Part shown: positions 1 through 6,397 of the stretch, in pieces | Layout: the number at the start of each line of letters is the position of its first letter | Position numbering within the stretch: the stretch's first letter is position 1 | DNA from: Pseudomonadota bacterium | GTDB taxonomy: Bacteria > Pseudomonadota > Gammaproteobacteria > Burkholderiales > Rhodocyclaceae | Length of the DNA: 8,916 nt | NCBI GenBank assembly: GCA_009778425.1 | Contig: WRJU01000182.1 | Coordinates: 1-8,916, forward strand | Reading direction: 5' to 3' | Made by a program: the position numbers and the translations under genes | Notes under the pieces: model-generated | Seen by the model: only the letters and a program-made list of their open reading frames with translations | Databases searched by the model: none | Told to the model about the DNA's origin: nothing

Positions 1-698
1 CACGCCCGCTTAGGTTGCAGCCGCAACAGGGCATCGAGGGCTTCGGAAGTCCGGTTTTTCGCGCGCGCCTCAAGCAATTTGCCGAGCATCACGAGGGTGA
101 TGACCATCGCCGAGGCTTCAAAATAGACGTGTTGTTCGTGCCAACCCGCCAACGTGACCACCGTGCTGTAAGCCCAAGCCATCGAAGTACCGAGGGCGAC
201 TAGCACATCCATATTGGCCCCGCCACCGCGCAGCGCGTTCCACGCGCCGCGATAAAACCGCGCCCCGACCCAGAACTGCACAGGCGTGGCCAGCGCGCAT
301 TGCAGCCAGCGGGGCACGATCTCATGCGAGCCGCCCGGCCAGAGGCCGAACATTGCCAGCATTTGAACCGCAAGCGGCAGCGTCAGCGCAGCGGCAAACC
401 AAAAGAGTTTGAGGCTCGCCTGCCATTCGTCGCGCTTGCGCGCCCGTTCCTGTTCGCGGTTGAGCGATTGCGCGACGCTCGCGCCGAAACCGGCCTTCTT
501 CACCGCCGCGCATGCGGCCTCCAGCGTTAGCGCACCGGACGCAAAACGCAGGATGGCGCGTTCGGAAGCGAGGTTGACCACGGCCTCCACCTCCGGCAAG
601 CGGTTGAGCACTTTTTCAAGTCGCGCCGAACAAGCCGCGCAGGTCATGCCGGTAATGGCAAGTTCGAGCGTTTCCAGGACGGGAGCTTCCTGCGTCAT
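1..698 (-). CDS. copA: CopA-type copper-translocating P1B-ATPase, N-terminal part (runs off the window)
   Basis: The first 232 codons of a heavy-metal P-type ATPase are present; the gene continues past base 1. An N-terminal HMA domain has the metal-binding motif GMTCAAC at residues 17-23. Four hydrophobic segments follow at about 97-120, 131-150, 163-185 and 191-210. The motif NMDVLVALGT (162-171) and the block YFEASAMVITLVMLGKLLE (192-210) are typical of Cu(I) exporters. The fragment ends at the start of the actuator domain, so the CPC motif, DKTG site and ATP domain lie outside. The family pumps Cu(I) out of the cytoplasm; beside cbb3 oxidase genes such pumps (CcoI, CtpA) supply copper to the oxidase, and that role is inferred here. 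I chose the ATG at 698 because GAAGGG lies seven bases upstream. An ATG at 713 would add five residues but has no good ribosome site. The gene follows the TauE/SafE gene closely and is probably co-transcribed with it and hemN. CcoI and general copper export cannot be separated from this fragment. Confidence 0.93.
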   Translation of the reverse strand, partial: MTQEAPVLETLELAITGMTCAACSARLEKVLNRLPEVEAVVNLASERAILRFASGALTLEAACAAVKKAGFGASVAQSLNREQERARKRDEWQASLKLFWFAAALTLPLAVQMLAMFGLWPGGSHEIVPRWLQCALATPVQFWVGARFYRGAWNALRGGGANMDVLVALGTSMAWAYSTVVTLAGWHEQHVYFEASAMVITLVMLGKLLEARAKNRTSEALDALLRLQPKRA

Positions 699-705
699 AT
701 TCAAG

Positions 706-711
706 CCCTTC
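706..711 (-). promoter_or_regulatory. Ribosome binding site deciding the ATPase start
   Basis: GAAGGG on the minus strand sits seven bases before the ATG at 698. It overlaps the alternative ATG at 713, which itself has no purine-rich site upstream. This favours the shorter protein. Confidence 0.6.
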
Positions 712-717
712 ATGGAT

Positions 718-1443
718 TCAGGTGCACACCAACCCGCTCCACAGCTTGCCACCCAAGGCGGGCGCACGAATCAACCCGAACACGCCAAAGCCGAGCACGA
801 GCAAACCAGCAAGCAAACGCACTTTGCTATTGCGGGTGAAATCGCGGAAGCGTCCGAGCACCAATCCGGCCAATAACAGATTGGGCAAAGTACCAAGCCC
901 GAACGCCAGCATCAAGCCCGCACCGCGCCAGGCAGAGCCGGTCATGAGCGCAAGAGCCAGCACGCCATATACCATCCCGCAGGGCAAGAACCCCCACAAC
1001 ATGCCGAGCGGCAAGGCTTGAGCCATCGAGCGCACCGGCAGAAAACGGCTGGTCGCGGGCTGGATGAAACGCCACAGCACTTGTCCTCCCCGCTCCAGAG
1101 GCGCGAGAAAGCGGGTCACTCCGGCCAGATACAGCCCCATCGCGACCAGCATCAGATTGGCAAACACATAAAGCGTAATCTGCACCGGCAGCACTCCATC
1201 GTAGAGCATGCCCACGGAACCCAACGCGCCCAGCAGGCTGCCCACAGCGGTATAGGAAAAAATGCGGCCAAGGCTGAATGCCAAATGCAGAGGCCATCGC
1301 CCGGTTCGCCAGGACGGCGCACGGACGAGCGGCTGCTCTACCTGCATGGAAAGCGCGCCGACGATGCCGCCGCACATCGAAACACAATGTACGCCACCGG
1401 CCAGGCCGAACAGAAAAACAGCAAGATGACCCGCTTCAGGCAT
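718..1443 (-). CDS. TauE/SafE (DsbD_2-like) family membrane protein of the cbb3/copper neighbourhood
   Basis: This is a 241-residue polytopic membrane protein with about six hydrophobic segments. Near the N-terminus is the motif GGVHCVSMCGG (residues 16-26), giving a Cys-x3-Cys pair (C20, C24) preceded by H19. A second family signature is WGFLPCGMVYG (150-160) with C155. These match the cytochrome-biogenesis/sulfite-exporter group (PF13386-like) often found next to cbb3 oxidase assembly and copper ATPase genes. The substrate is not known; the His/Cys residues inside the membrane make copper handling plausible, by inference. The open frame extends to a TTG at 1461, which would overlap the hemN stop by four bases. 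I chose the ATG at 1443 because TTG starts are rare and neither site has a convincing ribosome site. The gene lies between hemN and the ATPase, 19 bases from the chosen ATPase start, suggesting translational coupling in one operon. Family assignment is firm, start and substrate less so. Confidence 0.88.
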   Translation of the reverse strand: MPEAGHLAVFLFGLAGGVHCVSMCGGIVGALSMQVEQPLVRAPSWRTGRWPLHLAFSLGRIFSYTAVGSLLGALGSVGMLYDGVLPVQITLYVFANLMLVAMGLYLAGVTRFLAPLERGGQVLWRFIQPATSRFLPVRSMAQALPLGMLWGFLPCGMVYGVLALALMTGSAWRGAGLMLAFGLGTLPNLLLAGLVLGRFRDFTRNSKVRLLAGLLVLGFGVFGLIRAPALGGKLWSGLVCT

Positions 1444-1457
1444 GAGACTCGACGACG

Positions 1458-2843
1458 TCAAATCACGCGGGAGTAGCGTTTGCGTTCACGATCCGCGCGA
1501 AGGTAGCGGTCGAACACCATCGCAACCGCACGCACCAGCAAGCGCCCCGCCGGCAATACCGTGATCGACTCGTCCTCCACCCTGACCATCTCGGCGGCTT
1601 CCATCTCTTTGAGACCGACCAGTTCTTCCGCGAAATATTCCTTGAAATTAATGTTGTGCGCGGTCTGAATCGCTTCGATGGAAAGCGAGAAATGACACAT
1701 CAAGGCCTGGATGATCGAGCGCCGCAGCAGGTCATCGGCGGTCAGCTCGATGCCGCGCAGCACGGGCAACTCATTGCGGTCGAGCGCCTCGTAATACGTC
1801 TCAAGCGTTTTGTGGTTTTGTGCATATACGGGGCCGACCTTGGCGATGGAGGACACCCCGAAAGCCAGCATGTCGCACTCGGCATGAGTCGAATAGCCCT
1901 GAAAATTACGGTGCAACCGCCCCTGGCGCTGCGCCACGGCCAGTTCATCGTCCGGTCTGGCGAAGTGATCCATGCCGATATAGACATAACCGGCTTCCGT
2001 CAGGCGGCGAATCGCCAGTTGCAGGATTTGCAGCTTGACGTCCGCCGTCGGCAATTCGCCTTCCACGATGCGCCTCTGCGGCATGAAAAGCCCCGGCAAA
2101 TGCGCGTAGCTGTAAAGCGAAATCCGGTCAGGCGAGAGTTCGAGCACCCGTTCGAGAGTGCGGTCATAGCTTGCAACGTTCTGTTTGGGCAGGCCGTAAA
2201 TCAAATCCATGCTGATCGAGCTAAAACCCGTTGTCCGCGCGGCCTCCATTACCACCCGGGTTTCGTCGAAGCTCTGTACGCGGTTCGTGGCGACCTGCAC
2301 CTCTTCGGCAAAGTCCTGTACCCCAACGCTCATCCGGTTGAAACCCAGCTTGGCAAGCAACTCGACGGTCTCGAAATCGACCTTGCGCGGGTCGACCTCG
2401 ATCGAATATTCGCCATTGGGCACAAGCTCAAAATGCGCGCGCACCGAGGCCATCAACTGACGCAGTTCTTCGTGGGAAAGAAAGGTCGGCGTCCCGCCCC
2501 CCAGATGAAGCTGCGTCGCCTGGCGCGCCTCGCCGAGCGAAGCGGCCTGAAGCCCCATCTCACGATCCACGTAATCCAGATACTTCGCGGACAGGCTGTG
2601 ATCCTTGGTAATGATCTTGTTACAGGCGCAGTAGTAGCAGATCGTGTTACAGAATGGGATGTGGAAGTACAATGAGAGAGGTTTGTTCGCTCCGCCGCTT
2701 GCCCGTTTGCCTAACCAAGCGGACAATGCGCGCGCGTCAAACGTTTCGATGAAACGGTCTGCCGTAGGATACGACGTGTAACGAGGTCCGTTGATGTCGA
2801 ACCGGCGAATCAGTTCAGGGTTGAAAACTAGATCATGGGTCAT
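1458..2843 (-). CDS. hemN: Oxygen-independent coproporphyrinogen III dehydrogenase HemN
   Basis: HemN is a cytoplasmic radical-SAM enzyme that oxidatively decarboxylates coproporphyrinogen III to protoporphyrinogen IX without O2, so haem can be made under anoxia. The 461-residue length is that of true HemN (E. coli 457). The N-terminus RYTSYPTADRF (21-31) is the HemN signature. The cluster motif PFCNTICYYCAC gives C65, C69, C72 and the extra C74 that separates HemN from HemW-like proteins. The SAM-binding GGGTP is at 115-119, followed by SIEVDPR and DLIYGLPKQ. The C-terminal HemN domain is present (LRRSIIQALMCHF region). The ATG at 2843 is the only sensible start; it has only a weak ribosome site (GAGCGG). 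The gene is divergent from fnr across 113 bp holding an FNR box, and is followed closely by the TauE/SafE gene. Activation by FNR at low oxygen is expected from this layout but is inference. Confidence 0.98.
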   Translation of the reverse strand: MTHDLVFNPELIRRFDINGPRYTSYPTADRFIETFDARALSAWLGKRASGGANKPLSLYFHIPFCNTICYYCACNKIITKDHSLSAKYLDYVDREMGLQAASLGEARQATQLHLGGGTPTFLSHEELRQLMASVRAHFELVPNGEYSIEVDPRKVDFETVELLAKLGFNRMSVGVQDFAEEVQVATNRVQSFDETRVVMEAARTTGFSSISMDLIYGLPKQNVASYDRTLERVLELSPDRISLYSYAHLPGLFMPQRRIVEGELPTADVKLQILQLAIRRLTEAGYVYIGMDHFARPDDELAVAQRQGRLHRNFQGYSTHAECDMLAFGVSSIAKVGPVYAQNHKTLETYYEALDRNELPVLRGIELTADDLLRRSIIQALMCHFSLSIEAIQTAHNINFKEYFAEELVGLKEMEAAEMVRVEDESITVLPAGRLLVRAVAMVFDRYLRADRERKRYSRVI

Positions 2844-2867
2844 GAATGTACCGCTCAGAGATTTTCA

Positions 2868-2873
2868 ATGATG
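2868..2873 (-). promoter_or_regulatory. Possible -10 element of an FNR-activated hemN promoter
   Basis: CATCAT on the minus strand matches the sigma-70 -10 consensus at four of six bases. Its centre is 32 bp from the centre of the FNR box, the spacing expected when FNR sits at -41.5 (class II activation). Transcription would start near 2861, about 18 bases before the hemN ATG. The call rests mainly on spacing. Confidence 0.35.
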
Positions 2874-2895
2874 TCAGAAGGTTATCATCACAGGG

Positions 2896-2909
2896 TTGAT
2901 GTGAGTCAA
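2896..2909. promoter_or_regulatory. FNR box between hemN and fnr
   Basis: TTGATgtgaGTCAA matches the FNR/ANR consensus TTGATnnnnATCAA at nine of ten defined bases. The flanks extend it to a longer inverted repeat: GGTTGA (2894-2899) pairs with TCAACC (2906-2911). It lies in the intergenic region shared by divergent hemN and fnr. It is placed about -41.5 for a hemN promoter and over the -35/spacer of a possible fnr promoter. This would suit activation of hemN and repression of fnr by its own product. The site is seen directly; the regulatory directions are inferred. Confidence 0.85.
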
Positions 2910-2916
2910 CCACCCT

Positions 2917-2922
2917 TATAAC
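2917..2922 (+). promoter_or_regulatory. Possible -10 element of the fnr promoter
   Basis: TATAAC is a five-of-six match to the -10 consensus, 34 bases before the fnr ATG. A 17-base spacer would put the -35 at 2894-2899 (GGTTGA), inside the FNR palindrome. FNR bound there would compete with RNA polymerase, which fits autorepression. No mapped start supports it. Confidence 0.4.
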
Positions 2923-2956
2923 GAAAACGATCCCCAATGAATCAGTTTACTGTCAA

Positions 2957-3697
2957 ATGAAGGCACCTGCGCCCGCTACGCCCACAGGACTGAAAAAAGC
3001 CTGTTCCCAGTGCAATCTCTTCGAGTTATGCCTCCCTTTCGGAATCAGCGACTCAGACATCGTCCGGCTCGATGAGCTGGTCGCTGCGCAACGCAAAGTC
3101 AAACGCCAGCAGCCGCTCTATCGCACCGGCGATCCGTTTGAAGCCATCTACGCCATCCGTACCGGCTCGTTCAAGTCGGACGTCCTGCTCGAAGACGGGC
3201 GCGAGCAAGTCACGGGTTTTCAGATGACCGGCGAAATACTGGGCCTCGACGGCATCGGTACCGGCCTGCATTCATGCAACGTCATCGCCCTCGAAGACAG
3301 CGAAGTCTGCGTGATCTCCTATCCAAAGCTTGAAGAACTCGCCCGCGTCATCGAGGGCTTGCAGCATCAGTTCCACAAGGTCATGAGTTGCGAAATCGTG
3401 CGCGATCACGGCGTAATGATGTTGCTTGGCTCGATGCGCGCCGAAGAGCGGCTGGCGGCTTTCCTGATCAATATGTCGCAACGCTTCACCGCGCGAGGCT
3501 TTTCGCCGACAGAGTTCCATCTGCGCATGACTCGCGAGGAAATCGGCTCCTACCTGGGACTCAAACTGGAAACCGTCTCACGCGCTTTCTCCCATTTTCA
3601 GGAAGAAGGGCTGATTTCCGTGCAACAAAAGCACATCCGCATACTTGACGGAGAGGGACTCAAAAAACTGGTTCAGCACCAGGCCGGTACGCGCTAA
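2957..3697 (+). CDS. fnr: FNR-type oxygen-sensing transcription regulator (Crp/Fnr family)
   Basis: This 246-residue regulator has the full FNR layout. N-terminal cysteines C16, C19 and C25 (CSQCNLFELC) and C118 (LEDSEVC) match the four [4Fe-4S] ligands of E. coli FNR (C20, C23, C29, C122) with a constant offset of four. A cyclic-nucleotide-like beta-barrel covers about 35-135, and D150 sits in the dimer helix where E. coli has D154. The block AEERLAAFLINMSQRF (162-177) is highly conserved. The helix-turn-helix around MTREEIGSYLGLKLETVSR (191-209) carries E205, S208 and R209, the residues that read TTGAT half-sites. Without O2 the cluster drives dimerisation and DNA binding; O2 destroys it. 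No other in-frame start exists between the upstream stop at 2897 and the ATG used. There is no clear Shine-Dalgarno sequence, so translation may be weak. The gene is divergent from hemN with an FNR box between, and convergent with phaC. Likely targets include hemN and the cco genes (inference). Confidence 0.97.
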   Translation: MKAPAPATPTGLKKACSQCNLFELCLPFGISDSDIVRLDELVAAQRKVKRQQPLYRTGDPFEAIYAIRTGSFKSDVLLEDGREQVTGFQMTGEILGLDGIGTGLHSCNVIALEDSEVCVISYPKLEELARVIEGLQHQFHKVMSCEIVRDHGVMMLLGSMRAEERLAAFLINMSQRFTARGFSPTEFHLRMTREEIGSYLGLKLETVSRAFSHFQEEGLISVQQKHIRILDGEGLKKLVQHQAGTR

Positions 3698-3702
3698 CTA
3701 CA

Positions 3703-3745
3703 GAAAAACCGCCTGACCGATTCGTCACCGGTCAGGCGTTTTCTC
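3703..3745. terminator. Bidirectional intrinsic terminator between fnr and phaC
   Basis: A perfect 10-bp GC-rich stem (CGCCTGACCG at 3710-3719 with CGGTCAGGCG at 3729-3738) encloses a nine-base loop. TTTT follows on the plus strand and five T follow on the minus strand (the A run at 3704-3708). It lies just after the fnr stop and about 41 bases beyond the phaC stop, so it can end both convergent transcripts. Confidence 0.92.
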
Positions 3746-3779
3746 TATTTCTGCCGAACCGCGATCCGGCCTCATTCTC

Positions 3780-5573
3780 TCAAGGCTCAACCACGTAGGT
3801 TCCCGGCGCGGGCGCAAGCTGCGGAAATTGCTTGTTGTCTGCGGGCCTCGCGTCTACCAGCTTTCCGGCGCGCGGCTTGAGCCACGCCATCCAGTCCGTC
3901 CACCAACTCCCTTCACCGGCGATCGCGTGCGCCTTCCAGTATTCGGCTGTCTCGGAGCGGTGCTGCACATCGTTGACCCAAAAATGACGCTTGGGCGGAG
4001 TCACCACCGGGTTGACGATGGCGAGGATATGCCCGGAACTCGACAGCACGAAACGTTTCGGACCAACGACGAAATTGTTGATCCGGTAGGTCTGCGCCCA
4101 CGGCGCGATATGGTCGTCGATAGCGGAAACCGCATAGAGGGGCTGAACGATGCGCCCCAGGCTGATCGGCTCCCCGGCAACCGTCAGGGCGTCGCTGTGA
4201 ATCAGCCGGTTATGCAGGTAGAGCTCGCGCAGATACCATGAGTGCATCTTGTATGGCATACGCGTTGTATCCATATTCCAGTACAGCACATCGAACGGCG
4301 CGGGCGTCTCGCCATACAACCAGCCATGCACGACATACGTCCAGATCAGGCTGTTGGAACGCAACAGGCGGAAAGCTGAAGCCATCTGCTTGCCATCGAG
4401 ATAACCCGTCCTGTCCATGCTCTCGGTCATGTAACGAATACTGGACTCGTCGATGAAAACCTCGATGTCGCCCGGCTTGTGAAAATCAACCAGGGTCGTA
4501 AAGAGCGTCCAGTCGGCCACCGGAACCGCATCCTTGCCATAGTGCTTGTTGGCCCAGGCCATGTAGATCGAAAGCGCGGTTCCCCCGATGCAATACCCTG
4601 CCGCGTGAGCCTTTTCCGCGCCTGTAAATTTGAGCGCCACATCGACGATGGTCTGAACCCCCTCGGTCAGATAATCATCGAAGGAACAATCGTGCATCGA
4701 TTCATCCGGGTTCTTCCAACTCGTGATGAACACATCCAGCCCCTGATCGAGCAGATAACGAACCATGCTCTTCTTGGGCACGAGATCGAGGACGTAGAAC
4801 TTGTTGATCCACGGCGTAATGATCACCACCGGTTCCGCGTGAACCTTGGGCTGGGTCGGCGCGTAATGGATGACTTCGAGCAGGCGGTTACGAAAAATGA
4901 CCGCGCCCGGCGTCGTCGCCAGGTTTTCCCCTACATGGAAATCGTCGGGATTCGTCATGCGCACCATGCCGGCGCGCATATCGGCAATAAAATTCTGGAA
5001 TCCTTTGTAGAGGCTCTCCCCACGGGTATCTACCATTTTGCGGATGGCCATCGGATTCGTGAAGAGGAAGTTGGTAGGCGCCACCGCATTGAGCCACTTG
5101 CGCCACCAGAACGCGGCCCGGCGGCGATCCTTCCCGCTCAACCCCGGCGTGTCGTACAGCATGTCCTGCATGTTGTGGGTAAAAGCCAGATACCACTCCT
5201 TGACCAGGTCCCACGAAGCCGATTCTGTCCACACAGAATCAGCAAACCGGAGATCGTCCGGGTGCGGAAGGATGGGGTCATCGCTGGCAAGCCCGAACAT
5301 CCGGCGCAGCGTATGAAGCTGTAACTTCCATAAATCGCTGGAAAGGCTGACCCAACGATTCCCGAGTTCCTGTGGGTGCGCCAGCCAGGCCAATTGCGCA
5401 TGCACGATGGGCGCGCTCATGCCCAACGGGTCGATGCTTCCTTCGACCCCCTCATGCAGACCGCGCATGCTTTTCCTGATGGCCTGCCCAGGGTCGAAAT
5501 TAAAGTTTCCCGGACGGCGCGTGCTTCTGCCCCGTGGCTGCCGTCCCACCCCGGCTTCATTTCCTCTCGTCAT
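3780..5573 (-). CDS. phaC: Class I poly(3-hydroxyalkanoate) synthase PhaC
   Basis: PhaC polymerises (R)-3-hydroxyacyl-CoA, typically 3-hydroxybutyryl-CoA, into polyester at the surface of storage granules. The 597-residue length fits class I synthases (Cupriavidus necator 589). The alpha/beta-hydrolase lipase-like box GYCIGG (326-331) carries the nucleophile C328. D487 in DDHIAPW and H515 in SSGHI complete the triad. The Cys-Asp-His spacing of 159 and 28 residues is close to that of C. necator (161 and 28). An N-terminal domain of about 200 residues (with WLNAVAPTNFLFTNPMAIRK) precedes the catalytic domain, and the C-terminus ends in the family-like APGTYV. The frame runs up to a TTG at 5594, but the ATG at 5573 has GGAGG six bases upstream and is the better start. 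No phaA, phaB, phaP or phaR is next to it in the window. It is convergent with fnr and divergent from the universal stress gene across 222 bp, so it is probably transcribed alone. Confidence 0.97.
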   Translation of the reverse strand: MTRGNEAGVGRQPRGRSTRRPGNFNFDPGQAIRKSMRGLHEGVEGSIDPLGMSAPIVHAQLAWLAHPQELGNRWVSLSSDLWKLQLHTLRRMFGLASDDPILPHPDDLRFADSVWTESASWDLVKEWYLAFTHNMQDMLYDTPGLSGKDRRRAAFWWRKWLNAVAPTNFLFTNPMAIRKMVDTRGESLYKGFQNFIADMRAGMVRMTNPDDFHVGENLATTPGAVIFRNRLLEVIHYAPTQPKVHAEPVVIITPWINKFYVLDLVPKKSMVRYLLDQGLDVFITSWKNPDESMHDCSFDDYLTEGVQTIVDVALKFTGAEKAHAAGYCIGGTALSIYMAWANKHYGKDAVPVADWTLFTTLVDFHKPGDIEVFIDESSIRYMTESMDRTGYLDGKQMASAFRLLRSNSLIWTYVVHGWLYGETPAPFDVLYWNMDTTRMPYKMHSWYLRELYLHNRLIHSDALTVAGEPISLGRIVQPLYAVSAIDDHIAPWAQTYRINNFVVGPKRFVLSSSGHILAIVNPVVTPPKRHFWVNDVQHRSETAEYWKAHAIAGEGSWWTDWMAWLKPRAGKLVDARPADNKQFPQLAPAPGTYVVEP

Positions 5574-5579
5574 GGCAAG

Positions 5580-5584
5580 CCTCC
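5580..5584 (-). promoter_or_regulatory. Ribosome binding site deciding the phaC start
   Basis: GGAGG on the minus strand is six bases before the ATG at 5573. It lies inside the extra seven codons that a TTG start at 5594 would add, which argues for the ATG. Confidence 0.75.
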
Positions 5585-5661
5585 ACCCTTCCAATCTTCG
5601 CGCCGAATCCCGGCAAATGGCAAAAAATGCCTACGGGTCATGATAACGCCATTCAAACGGG

Positions 5662-5673
5662 GGAAATATTTCC
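5662..5673. promoter_or_regulatory. 12-bp perfect palindrome in the phaC/usp intergenic region
   Basis: GGAAATATTTCC is its own reverse complement. It lies in the 222-bp region between phaC (starts 5573, minus) and the stress gene (starts 5796, plus), 89 bases before the phaC ATG and about 85 bp upstream of the stress-gene -10. It could be an operator for a dimeric regulator. No known motif is recognised, and AT-rich palindromes of this size can arise by chance. It does not resemble an FNR box. Confidence 0.35.
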
Positions 5674-5757
5674 AACCCAGCCTGCTCGTGATCTATTTCC
5701 TCGTGGCATGCAAATAAGCAAGCCGCAAGCTGGATACGAAAATGGGGAAACTCTTAC

Positions 5758-5763
5758 TATAAT
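5758..5763 (+). promoter_or_regulatory. -10 element of the universal stress protein promoter
   Basis: TATAAT is an exact match to the sigma-70 -10 consensus, 32 bases before the start codon, predicting a transcript start near 5770. No good -35 is visible 16-18 bases upstream (TACGAA at 5735-5740 is poor), so an activator may be needed. No FNR box was found here. Confidence 0.6.
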
Positions 5764-5795
5764 CAGCTATCACAAACAGGGAGGAGGATCGCACG

Positions 5796-6239
5796 ATGTT
5801 CAAACATGTACTCGTACCTACTGACGGATCACCGCTCTCCGACACAGCCGTAACCCGTTCCATCGCCTTCGCCAAGGAGATCGACGCGCAATTGACTTTT
5901 TTCTATTCGCAGCCCGATTTTCCGATGCCCATCTATGGTGAAGGCGCCCTGATCGACCCGACGACCCCGGAACAATTTGCCCAATCCGCAGAACAGGAAG
6001 CTCAGCGCATCCTGAATCGCGCCAAGGCAGAGGCCGAAGCCGCAGGGGTGTCCGCCGATACGGACACGCAAGTCAGCGAAACGCCTTATGAGGCCATTAT
6101 CGCCGCGGCGGACAGTCATGGCTGCGACCTGATTTTCATGGCCTCTCACGGTCGCCGTGGCATCGCCAGCCTGCTTCTGGGCAGCGAAACGCAACGGGTG
6201 CTGACCCACAGCAAAACGCCGGTGCTCGTCTACCGCTGA
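5796..6239 (+). CDS. Universal stress protein (UspA family, ATP-binding type)
   Basis: A single-domain cytoplasmic Usp of 147 residues, the usual length. The N-terminal strand MFKHVLVPTDGS places D10, the conserved nucleotide-contacting aspartate. The C-terminal ATP loop reads ASHG-x9-GS (116-130), with alanine replacing the first glycine of the canonical G-x2-G-x9-G(S/T), a common variant. The C-terminus ends in the conserved TPVLVYR. Members of this type bind ATP and help survival under starvation, stress or oxygen limitation; in several bacteria they belong to anaerobic regulons. The exact role here is unknown. Translation should be strong: GAGGAGG (5781-5787) lies eight bases before the ATG. 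The gene is divergent from phaC, has its own -10 box, and no gene follows on the same strand in the window. It is therefore probably monocistronic. Confidence 0.96.
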   Translation: MFKHVLVPTDGSPLSDTAVTRSIAFAKEIDAQLTFFYSQPDFPMPIYGEGALIDPTTPEQFAQSAEQEAQRILNRAKAEAEAAGVSADTDTQVSETPYEAIIAAADSHGCDLIFMASHGRRGIASLLLGSETQRVLTHSKTPVLVYR

Positions 6240-6347
6240 ATTTCATTCCTCGCCGTGAAGGGGGTATGTAGGGGACGATGGCAATTGTCCCGCATTCCCT
6301 TTCCGTGGAGGGATAGCCGAGAAGCGCCGGAGCGGTAACGCACAAAA
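6240..6347. other. Short intergenic stretch after usp with no gene
   Basis: This stretch separates the convergent usp and DUF3149 genes, before the hairpin at 6348. It contains only a weak inverted repeat (GGGAC at 6272-6276 with GTCCC at 6287-6291) with no T run after it. I see no promoter or reading frame with coding character. Confidence 0.5.
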
Positions 6348-6377
6348 GCAAATGGCCCGAGCAATCGGGCCATTTGC
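6348..6377. terminator. Strong hairpin terminator between usp and the ccoGH unit
   Basis: A perfect 13-bp stem (GCAAATGGCCCGA at 6348-6360 and its complement at 6365-6377) closes a GCAA tetraloop. On the minus strand the stem runs into TTTTG, so it ends the ccoG-ccoH-DUF3149 transcript about 21 bases after the last stop codon. On the plus strand the tail is poorer (CTCTTA), but it may also stop usp transcription. Confidence 0.88.
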
Positions 6378-6397
6378 CTCTTACTTAGCGCCTCAAA

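Noticed and set aside
15..876. Several plus-strand frames at the left edge
   Set aside because: The minus strand codes for the ATPase N-terminus and the end of the TauE/SafE protein here, with clear motifs; the plus frames are shadows.
1656..2675. A 339-codon open frame on the plus strand
   Set aside because: It is wholly antisense to hemN, whose motifs are complete. The translation has no recognisable domain and a His/Arg/Gln-rich composition typical of shadow frames.
4479..5324. A 281-codon open frame on the plus strand
   Set aside because: It is antisense to phaC, an intact gene with a full catalytic triad. Its translation is rich in Arg, His and Pro and resembles no family.
5600..5795. 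FNR box or sigma-54 promoter upstream of phaC or usp
   Set aside because: No TTGAT-N4-ATCAA-like site was found, and no GG-N10-GC arrangement with the sigma-54 flanks fits; the closest (GGCATTTTTTGC, minus strand) has the wrong spacing.
6272..6291. Weak inverted repeat after usp as a terminator
   Set aside because: The stem is only five pairs with a ten-base loop and no T run follows. The hairpin at 6348-6377 is a much better candidate.
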